In this document: positions 6,146 through 11,548 of the stretch, piece by piece
How positions within the stretch are numbered: position 1 is the first letter of the stretch
How the letters are laid out: each line of letters starts with the position of its first letter
Assembly (NCBI GenBank): GCA_947589405.1
Contig: CANQBT010000064.1
Coordinates: 1-11,548 of the forward strand
Direction of reading: 5' to 3'
Length of the DNA stretch: 11,548 nucleotides
Source: an uncultured Clostridia bacterium
GTDB lineage: Bacteria; Bacillota; Clostridia; Lachnospirales; CAG-274
The notes under the pieces: generated by a model
What the model saw: only the letters and a program-made list of their open reading frames with translations
The model's database searches: none
Told to the model about the DNA's origin: nothing
Program-made: the position numbers and the translations under genes

Positions 6146-8008
6146 CTATTCTCCCATAATTTCTATTATCTTTTTATATATTGCAGAAGATGACATGCCA
6201 TATCTCTCCATAAGGAGATCCCTGCTGCCATGCTCTACATAGGTATCGGGAAATGCAAAATTGTGTATTCTGGCGCTTCCCATTCCCGATTCGGTCATTC
6301 TCTGTGACAGCAGACAACCAAAGCCTGCTGAATATATGTTATCCTCAAGTGTGAATACATATTTATATTTTGAAAGCTCGTATAGCATATCCTTGTCTAT
6401 AGGTGAAGCAAACCTGGCATTTATAAGAGTCGGATTATATCCCTTTGTCATAAGATAAGCATATATGTCCGCTGCCGTATCCATCATAGCGCCATAGCTT
6501 ACAAGAGCGATCTTTTCGCCCATATATATGGTCTCAGATTTGCCAAACTCCACAGGCTTGTGTACCGAATACATAATATCTGACGCCTTACCTCTTGGGT
6601 ATCTTATAGCGACAGGTCCATTATGCTGTATGGCAAATTCCAGCATTTCTTTAAGCTCAGATCCGTTTTTTGGAGCCATGACCGTAAGATTGGGTATATG
6701 TGAAAGAAACGATACGTCATATATGCCCTGATGGGTCTCACCGTCATCGCCTACTATTCCCGCTCTGTCAATTGCAAATATCACATGAAGGTTCTGTATA
6801 CACACATCATGAAGTATCTGATCATAGCTTCTTTGCAAAAAGGTAGAATAGACCGCAAACACAGGTATATATCCGCCTTTGGCAAGACCTGCGGCAAATG
6901 TAACGGCATATTCCTCAGCTATTCCCACGTCAAAAAATCTTTTGGGGAATACCTTGCTGAATTCATTAAGCCCCGTTCCCAAAGGCATAGCAGCTGTGAT
7001 AGCGCATATTTTATCATTTTTGGAAGCAAGCTCAACAAGAGATTTGCCAAATATTTCAGAATAGGATCTATGCTTGCTTTGGACCTGCTGTATCCCTACT
7101 GTGGCATCAAATTTGCCAACTCCATGATATATGCTTGGCTGCTCCTCCGCAGGTTCATATCCCTTGCCCTTTTTCGTGATCACATGGACAAGAACAGGCA
7201 TATTGAGCTTTTTGACCTTGTTGAAAACATGTACCATCTGCTTTATATCATGTCCGTCAACGGGACCTACATATTTTATACCAAGCTCTTCAAATATACT
7301 TGAAGGCATAAGCATCTGCTTTATACCGTCCTTTGTCTTGGAAAGCAGATTATATATTTTCTCACCGCCTACAGGCATCTGTTTGAGTCTTTTCTGTATA
7401 CCGCTTTTTGTATTTACGTATTTCTGGGAAACTATGAGCTGATTGAGATACGTGCTCATAGCTCCTACATTTTCGGATATAGACATCTGATTGTCGTTGA
7501 GTATGATCATAAGCTTGGTGTTGTCACGGCCTGCATTGTTAAGAGCTTCATATGCCATACCGCCTGTCATGGCACCGTCGCCTATGACGGCAACTACATT
7601 GTAGGTATCTCCACGCAGATCCCTTGCCTTTGCAAGTCCTATTGCAGCAGCAATAGATGTAGAGCTGTGTCCTGTATTAAAAGCGTCATAATTACTTTCC
7701 TTTGTCTTGGGGAAGCCGCTTAAGCCGTCAAGCTTTCTGAGAGTCTTAAATTCGTCCTTACGTCCCGTAAGTATCTTATGAGTATATGACTGATGTCCCA
7801 CGTCCCATATGAATTTATCTCTGGGACATGTGAAGCTGTAATGCATGGCAATGGTAAGATCGACCGTGCCCAGATTTGAAGCAAGGTGACCTCCCGTTTC
7901 GGAAACCGAATTTATAAGAAATTCCCTTATTTCTGATGCCAGCGTATCTAATTTGTCGATACTCAGCTTTTTTATATCCTCAGGATAATTGACTTTTTCT
8001 AAATACAT
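6146..8008 (-). CDS. dxs: 1-deoxy-D-xylulose-5-phosphate synthase
   Basis: First enzyme of the MEP isoprenoid pathway; it joins pyruvate and glyceraldehyde-3-phosphate with thiamine diphosphate. 620 residues from MYLEKV. Visible features: HLASNLG (41-47), DVGHQ (69-73), GHSSTS (113-118), the ThDP/Mg motif GDGAMTGG (143-150) with NDN at 171-173, the catalytic Glu near 365 in DVGIAEEYAVTFAAGLA, and DRAGIVGDDGETHQG (414-428). An ATG 17 codons upstream gives an odd Phe-rich extension; AGGATGGG (8014-8021) and homology favour ATG 8008. It is separated from ispA by the only long gap of the operon. Confidence 0.97.
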   Translation of the reverse strand: MYLEKVNYPEDIKKLSIDKLDTLASEIREFLINSVSETGGHLASNLGTVDLTIAMHYSFTCPRDKFIWDVGHQSYTHKILTGRKDEFKTLRKLDGLSGFPKTKESNYDAFNTGHSSTSIAAAIGLAKARDLRGDTYNVVAVIGDGAMTGGMAYEALNNAGRDNTKLMIILNDNQMSISENVGAMSTYLNQLIVSQKYVNTKSGIQKRLKQMPVGGEKIYNLLSKTKDGIKQMLMPSSIFEELGIKYVGPVDGHDIKQMVHVFNKVKKLNMPVLVHVITKKGKGYEPAEEQPSIYHGVGKFDATVGIQQVQSKHRSYSEIFGKSLVELASKNDKICAITAAMPLGTGLNEFSKVFPKRFFDVGIAEEYAVTFAAGLAKGGYIPVFAVYSTFLQRSYDQILHDVCIQNLHVIFAIDRAGIVGDDGETHQGIYDVSFLSHIPNLTVMAPKNGSELKEMLEFAIQHNGPVAIRYPRGKASDIMYSVHKPVEFGKSETIYMGEKIALVSYGAMMDTAADIYAYLMTKGYNPTLINARFASPIDKDMLYELSKYKYVFTLEDNIYSAGFGCLLSQRMTESGMGSARIHNFAFPDTYVEHGSRDLLMERYGMSSSAIYKKIIEIMGE

Positions 8009-8105
8009 TTGATCCCATCCTAATAAACAAAATGTAAAAAAGAAAACAATAAAATACAAATTTTGACATTAATAGGCGCAAAAAGCCCCTATTTTCAAAT
8101 GTTTT
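8009..8105 (-). other. ispA-dxs intergenic gap with a hairpin
   Basis: The only sizeable gap in the operon. AATAGG pairs with CCTATT plus an inner GC/GC (8070-8093), but no T run follows on the minus strand, so it is not a good terminator. A weak promoter-like pair (TTGTAT, 17 bases, TACATT) precedes the dxs ribosome site and could give dxs some independent transcription. Its function is unproven. Confidence 0.35.
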
Positions 8106-8984
8106 CTAATTTATCCGATTGACAAGCATATCGGCATATTTTTTTAAAAACTCACTTCTGCCGCCAAATTTTTCGATCATCTTTACGGCGCCTTCGGAAA
8201 GAGTTTTGTAATCCTCCTGAGCATTGTCTATGCCATGAAGAGTAACATAAGTCGATTTGTTGTTTTTTTCATCGCTGAATACCGGCTTGCCCAATACGTC
8301 AAACGTACTTGTAACATCCAGTATATCGTCCTTTATCTGAAAGGCTATTCCTATATTATAGCCTATTTTTTCAAAATCTCCTATTTCGTCCTCGGTAGCT
8401 CCGCCTATTATTGCTCCTGCCACAAGAGCCGCCTTTATAAGTCCGCCTGTCTTGTTGTCATGTATATACATAAGAGTCTTGTCATCTATGGTAACGCCCT
8501 CAGACTCTACATCTACCACCTGTCCCACAAGCATTCCGCATGTGCCGCTGTTGTGGGCAATGTATTTGGCAGCGTTTGCATATTTTATATCTCTTTTGGC
8601 ACAGACGGTATCAAGCATTATTTCAAAAGCATATGTCAGAAGTCCGTCGCCTGCCAATACTGCCATACCCTCGCCGAATACCTTGTGGCATGTGGGTTTT
8701 CCTCTTCTGAAATCATCGTTATCCATAGCAGGAAGATCGTCATGGATAAGAGAATAGGTGTGTATCATTTCAAGAGCGCAGGCAAAGGGAAGAGCGTCCT
8801 CCATATTCCCGCCGACCGCTTCGCATGCGGAAAGCATAAGAACAGGTCTTAATCTCTTTCCTCCTGCAAGTACGCTGTATGACATTGCTTCATAAAGTCT
8901 TTCGGGATAACGTGGTGAAAGATATTTTTTAAGAGTATTATCCGTCATTTCTATTTTTTTGTCCAGTTCCTTCTGAAAATCCAT
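8106..8984 (-). CDS. ispA: Polyprenyl diphosphate synthase (farnesyl diphosphate synthase type)
   Basis: Condenses isopentenyl diphosphate with allylic diphosphates to give a short prenyl chain, probably C15, used for undecaprenyl and quinone-type products. 292 residues: GGKRLRP (41-47), the first Asp-rich motif DDLPAMD (82-88) with the two-residue insertion typical of bacterial FPP synthases, GQVVDVE (154-160), and the second Asp-rich motif DDILD (219-223) followed by GKPVFSDEKNNKSTY. Product length is inferred; GGPP synthases are similar. The strong ribosome site GGGGAGG lies in the xseB end, and the ATG starts one base after the xseB stop. It lies upstream of dxs in the same pathway, and xseB-ispA-dxs is conserved in many bacteria. 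Confidence 0.95.
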   Translation of the reverse strand: MDFQKELDKKIEMTDNTLKKYLSPRYPERLYEAMSYSVLAGGKRLRPVLMLSACEAVGGNMEDALPFACALEMIHTYSLIHDDLPAMDNDDFRRGKPTCHKVFGEGMAVLAGDGLLTYAFEIMLDTVCAKRDIKYANAAKYIAHNSGTCGMLVGQVVDVESEGVTIDDKTLMYIHDNKTGGLIKAALVAGAIIGGATEDEIGDFEKIGYNIGIAFQIKDDILDVTSTFDVLGKPVFSDEKNNKSTYVTLHGIDNAQEDYKTLSEGAVKMIEKFGGRSEFLKKYADMLVNRIN

Positions 8985-8985
8985 A

Positions 8986-9219
8986 TTATTCCTCCCCTAT
9001 GTCAAAGGCCTCTTTTTCAAAAATGTCGTCGGCTTTTATCTTGAGCTGTGAAACCTGCTGTTCGGCGGAATTGAGCTTTTCTGCACAGTATGCCGCAAGC
9101 TCTACTCCCTCCTTGTACAGCTTCACACTTTCTTCAAGACCTGTTTCGTCATTTTCCATAGTATCTGCAATTTCTTCCAGTCTTTTTAACGCTTCTTCAA
9201 AATTTTTTTTATTAGACAT
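8986..9219 (-). CDS. xseB: Exodeoxyribonuclease VII small subunit
   Basis: The 77-residue helical subunit of exonuclease VII, which binds the large subunit in several copies. The family pattern is clear: FEEALKRLEEIADTMENDETGLEESVKLYKEGVELAAYCAEKLNSAE is a helical hairpin, followed by an acidic tail. A GTG at 9228 in the same frame would overlap xseA, but AGGTGA placed 5 bases before ATG 9219 makes that ATG the better start, one base beyond the xseA stop. Translation is very likely coupled to xseA. Confidence 0.94.
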   Translation of the reverse strand: MSNKKNFEEALKRLEEIADTMENDETGLEESVKLYKEGVELAAYCAEKLNSAEQQVSQLKIKADDIFEKEAFDIGEE

Positions 9220-9220
9220 A

Positions 9221-10417
9221 TCATTCACCTATTTTCTTGACCTCTGCATTTATACTGCCCTTACTGAGCTTTATTTCAATATTGTCGCCCTCGCATACAT
9301 TTTCTGTTGAGGAAATAAGCCTTCCCTTATTATCATATACAAGGGAATACCCTCTTTTCAGTATATTGAGTGGAGAAAGATTTTCGATATTATCAATGGC
9401 TTTCCCCAATAAAAGCTTGTTTTTCAACATTTTATTAAATATATACAAATACATGGAATCGCACAGATCTCCCACATATGCCTGATTGTCATATATATTC
9501 TGTTCAAAGGCTCTGAAGGCATATCTGTCTGTGGCAGTATTGTATTTTATTCTCAATGAGTTCACCATATTCGCCATTGTAGAATATATCCTCATATATG
9601 CATTCTTTATGGCTTTGCTTATGCCCTCCTCTGACGGAACGGCTATCTCGGCAGCGGCAGAGGGCGTAGCAGCCCTTACGTCCGCTATGAAATCCGCAAT
9701 TGTAAAATCCGTTTCATGACCTACGGCAGATATTATCGGAATATCCGATTCAAATATGGCTTTTGCAACTATTTCCTCATTGAACGCCCACAGATCTTCT
9801 ATAGAACCTCCGCCTCTGCCTGTTATTATTACATCGGCGCCGCCCCACTCATTGACAGCCTTTATACCTTTGACAATGTCCTCTGCTGCGCCTTCTCCCT
9901 GTACAAGCACAGGCACCACAACTATTTCCACATTGGGATTTCGTCTGCCCGCAACATGTATAATATCTCTTACAGCTGCGCCTGTAGGCGATGTTATAAC
10001 GGCAATGCAGCGTGGATACTGAGGGATAGGCCTTTTGTATTTTTCGTCAAAAACTCCTGACTTTTCAAGGCGTGCTCTCAGCTGCTCATACGCCATATAA
10101 AGTGCGCCTATTCCGGCAGGCTCCATAGCGCTTACATATATCTGATACTGACCTGTCTTTTCATAAAGGGATATTCGTCCCTTTACAAGGACCTTCATGC
10201 CGCTTTCCGGCATGAATTTCAGCCCTGCCGCATCTGTTCTGAACATAACGGCGCTTATGGCTGCGCCGCCGTCCTTAAGCGTAAAATACATATGTCCCGA
10301 TGAATGGAGCTTAAAATTTGATATTTCAGCCTCTATATGAATATCACGCAAAAAAACATCGTTTTCAAAAAGCCTGCGGATATAACTGTTTATCTGAGAA
10401 ACCGTATATATTTTCAT
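9221..10417 (-). CDS. xseA: Exodeoxyribonuclease VII large subunit
   Basis: Catalytic subunit of a bidirectional single-strand exonuclease used in DNA repair. 398 residues from MKIYTV: an N-terminal OB-fold (about 1-100) with VSQINSYIRRLFE and FTLKD, a catalytic domain with SPTGAA (143-148), GRGGGSIEDLWAFNEE (200-215) and SAVGHETDFTIADFIADVRAATPSAAAE (230-257), then a long helical region and a C-terminal segment with RGYSLV. The frame continues 14 codons upstream, but GAAAGG and the nusB stop sit just before ATG 10417, where the family begins. It lies one base after nusB; folD, present here in B. subtilis, is missing. Confidence 0.97.
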   Translation of the reverse strand: MKIYTVSQINSYIRRLFENDVFLRDIHIEAEISNFKLHSSGHMYFTLKDGGAAISAVMFRTDAAGLKFMPESGMKVLVKGRISLYEKTGQYQIYVSAMEPAGIGALYMAYEQLRARLEKSGVFDEKYKRPIPQYPRCIAVITSPTGAAVRDIIHVAGRRNPNVEIVVVPVLVQGEGAAEDIVKGIKAVNEWGGADVIITGRGGGSIEDLWAFNEEIVAKAIFESDIPIISAVGHETDFTIADFIADVRAATPSAAAEIAVPSEEGISKAIKNAYMRIYSTMANMVNSLRIKYNTATDRYAFRAFEQNIYDNQAYVGDLCDSMYLYIFNKMLKNKLLLGKAIDNIENLSPLNILKRGYSLVYDNKGRLISSTENVCEGDNIEIKLSKGSINAEVKKIGE

Positions 10418-10418
10418 A

Positions 10419-10829
10419 CTACCTTTCTTCACCCTTTGCAACCTTTGCAAGCACGGCATTTATAAATGCCGGAGCCTTTTCCTCGCTGAAGGCTTTGCTC
10501 AGCTCCACAGCTTCATTGACAGCAACAGCGTCAGGTATATCCTCGCTAAATACCAGCTCGTATACTCCTATGCGGAGTATGGCAAGGTCTGTCTTTGCAA
10601 GCCTGTCTACACGCCAGCCTGAAGCATATCTGTCAATAATGTCGTCTATTTCATTTATATTGCCGAAAATGCCTTTATACTCGTCTTTTATATATCCGGC
10701 GCAGTCCTCAGAAATATCTGCATATTCCATTTCATAGGTCTTTAATATTTCCTCTGCATTTTCTCCATCCTGAAATTCCGTCTGGAAAACCAAGTTGAAA
10801 ATATGCTTTCTGGCATCTCTTCTTTTCAT
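10419..10829 (-). CDS. nusB: Transcription antitermination factor NusB
   Basis: A small all-helical protein that, with NusE (S10), binds boxA RNA and supports rRNA antitermination. 136 residues, the usual size. The Arg-rich N-terminus MKRRDARKHIFNLVFQ is the RNA-binding face; LAKTDLAILRIGVYEL (78-92 region) and AVNEAVELSKAFSEEKAPAFINAVL (about 103-127) are family signatures, with INAVL in place of the more usual NGVL. The ATG lies two bases after the asp23-like stop. It is second in the operon, next to the Asp23-like gene as in B. subtilis yqhY-nusB. Confidence 0.95.
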   Translation of the reverse strand: MKRRDARKHIFNLVFQTEFQDGENAEEILKTYEMEYADISEDCAGYIKDEYKGIFGNINEIDDIIDRYASGWRVDRLAKTDLAILRIGVYELVFSEDIPDAVAVNEAVELSKAFSEEKAPAFINAVLAKVAKGEER

Positions 10830-10831
10830 TA

Positions 10832-11200
10832 TTATTCTACCTCAGCAATTGTATTGTCCTTAACAACTATATCTATAACATCAACATCAACATTTGCACA
10901 TCGATAGCCCGTCATGCTTTCGATATTGTCCGAAACCTTGCTCTGCACCCTGTGAGCGATCTCAACAGCGTCATATCCGCTGCATACGGCTATTCCCACA
11001 CTTGCTTCAATGCTGTCATTTTCCGTTCTGAAGCCCACGCCTTTTACGCTTTTTTTGCTAAGCATGCCCTTTATAGCCGTAGCAGGGCAGGAAATATAAG
11101 CAACGCCCTCTGTTTCAAGAGCCGCTGTTTTTATTATCTTTGATACTACCTCTCCGCTTATGACAACATTACCTGTTCTGACTTCATTTTCCTTATTCAA
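10832..11200 (-). CDS. yqhY: Asp23/Gls24 family envelope-stress protein (YqhY-like)
   Basis: 122 residues with the family pattern: TGNVVISGEVVSKIIKTAA near the N-terminus, EGVAYI, a central VGIAVCSGYDAVEIAHRVQ and the C-terminal VDVIDIVV strand. No signal peptide or membrane segment is present. In B. subtilis YqhY lies by the acetyl-CoA carboxylase genes and nusB and has been linked to lipid synthesis; the exact role is unclear. The start is TTG at 11200: GAGGAGGT (11207-11214) is six bases away, there is no in-frame ATG near it, and the ATG at 11205 is out of frame and hits a stop after one codon. It is the first gene of the operon. Confidence 0.9.
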   Translation of the reverse strand: MNKENEVRTGNVVISGEVVSKIIKTAALETEGVAYISCPATAIKGMLSKKSVKGVGFRTENDSIEASVGIAVCSGYDAVEIAHRVQSKVSDNIESMTGYRCANVDVDVIDIVVKDNTIAEVE

Positions 11201-11206
11201 AACATG

Positions 11207-11214
11207 ACCTCCTC
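11207..11214 (-). promoter_or_regulatory. Shine-Dalgarno site fixing a TTG start
   Basis: GAGGAGGT on the minus strand is a near-perfect ribosome site, six bases before TTG 11198-11200. It decides the start of the Asp23-like gene because no usable ATG exists. Confidence 0.8.
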
Positions 11215-11249
11215 TATGGTGTTGATCAATAAAAAGCCCATTATTAGTA

Positions 11250-11277
11250 ATTATATCACATATTCATTTTTTTTCAA
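11250..11277 (-). promoter_or_regulatory. Main operon promoter
   Basis: On the minus strand: TTGAAA (11272-11277), a 16-base spacer, TATAAT (11250-11255). Initiation near 11243 gives a leader of about 43 bases to the TTG start. It is the only strong promoter seen for the Asp23-like to lipoprotein operon. No riboswitch or attenuator is visible in the short leader. Confidence 0.8.
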
Positions 11278-11302
11278 CACTAATTTATTCAATATATACC
11301 AT

Positions 11303-11334
11303 AAAAAAACCGACCTGCAAAAATGCAAGTCGGT
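11303..11334 (-). terminator. Intrinsic terminator of a minus-strand gene to the right
   Basis: On the minus strand, ACCGAC (11334-11329) and TGCA (11327-11324) pair with 11319-11316 and 11314-11309, with one mismatch and a four-base loop, followed by seven T residues. It would end transcription arriving from beyond the right edge, insulating the operon promoter. The structured repeat copy 2 starts two bases to its right. Confidence 0.8.
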
Positions 11335-11335
11335 A

Positions 11336-11548
11336 CAGACTGTCGAAAAAATAATATTTAGACAGCAAATATAAATTGAAATAGTGGACAGCTTTCAAAA
11401 AAGCGTCGCAGACTTTAATCCGCAAGAGGGATTCACTCCCTCTGAGGACAGGGACTTTTCTGTAATTTAGTCATTTATGCCTAAATTACAGAAAACACGG
11501 CTGGTCCCTACCTTAGCTAACTGAAAGAAATGTCTTTAGGCATTTCTT
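11336..11548 (+). repeat. Structured dispersed repeat, copy 2 (short form, cut by window end)
   Basis: Matches copy 1 from CAGACTGTC onward: 11336-11499 corresponds to 100-264, 11500-11512 to 325-337 and 11517-11532 to 406-421. Two copy-1 blocks are missing (265-324; and 338-405, replaced by TTAG). Kept structures are the AGAGGGA/TCCCTCT hairpin, the long hairpin 11456-11470/11481-11495, the enclosing helix AGGGAC 11450-11455 with GTCCCT 11504-11509, and the terminal hairpin 11522-11534/11539-11548 with a different apex. Same orientation as copy 1. It continues past the window. Confidence 0.85.

Noticed and set aside
2625..10737. Many + strand open frames opposite the operon.
   Set aside because: They lie antisense to well-recognised proteins, lack ribosome sites, and show no domain-like sequence.
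100..11548. The two direct repeats as ends of a composite transposon carrying the operon.
   Set aside because: The cargo is conserved housekeeping genes in ancestral order, and there is no transposase. Recombination between copies would delete essential genes.

Overview
This window comes from a low-GC Gram-positive bacterium, most likely a member of the Clostridia. A Ruminococcus/Oscillospiraceae-like host is my guess from protein flavour and is not proven. The evidence is a Firmicutes-type gene order, strong sigma-A-type promoters (TTGACA/TATAAT, 16-17 bp spacing), purine-rich Shine-Dalgarno sites, a tRNA gene without an encoded CCA end, and a Gram-positive-style lipoprotein. The order Asp23/YqhY - nusB - xseA - xseB - ispA - dxs - tlyA - (nadK) - argR - recN matches the known Bacillus subtilis cluster, except that folD is absent between nusB and xseA and nadK sits between tlyA and argR, as is common in clostridia.

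Layout from left to right. Bases 1-492 hold no gene. They carry a chain of hairpins: a bidirectional terminator, a long palindrome, a ~340-base structured repeat (copy 1), and two further hairpins ending in a terminator-like one. Bases 601-909 (+) hold a promoter and a 78-residue XRE-type DNA-binding protein. Bases 910-1200 are intergenic, with a hairpin, a strong promoter-like sequence on the + strand, and the probable terminator of a minus-strand tRNA-Lys(CTT) gene at 1201-1273, which has its own near-consensus promoter. Bases 1365-11200 are one tightly packed minus-strand operon, transcribed right to left from a TTGAAA-16-TATAAT promoter at 11250-11277. Most genes overlap or are separated by 1-12 bases; the one real gap is 97 bases between ispA and dxs. 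Past the operon promoter there is a terminator for a minus-strand gene lying off the right edge, and then a second, shorter copy of the structured repeat, cut by the window end.

The operon mixes RNA and cell-envelope housekeeping (Asp23-like protein, NusB, TlyA), DNA repair (XseA/XseB, RecN), isoprenoid precursor supply (Dxs makes DXP, IspA makes prenyl diphosphates), NADP supply (NadK; the MEP pathway uses NADPH) and arginine control (ArgR). It ends in an unrecognised lipoprotein that appears translationally coupled to recN.

The least ordinary part is the repeat. Its two copies, 11.2 kb apart in the same orientation, are about 95% identical over their shared first 165 bases. They fold into nearly continuous hairpins, and the short copy lacks two blocks that correspond to whole hairpin modules while the enclosing helix remains intact. 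No protein or known element family could be assigned to it.
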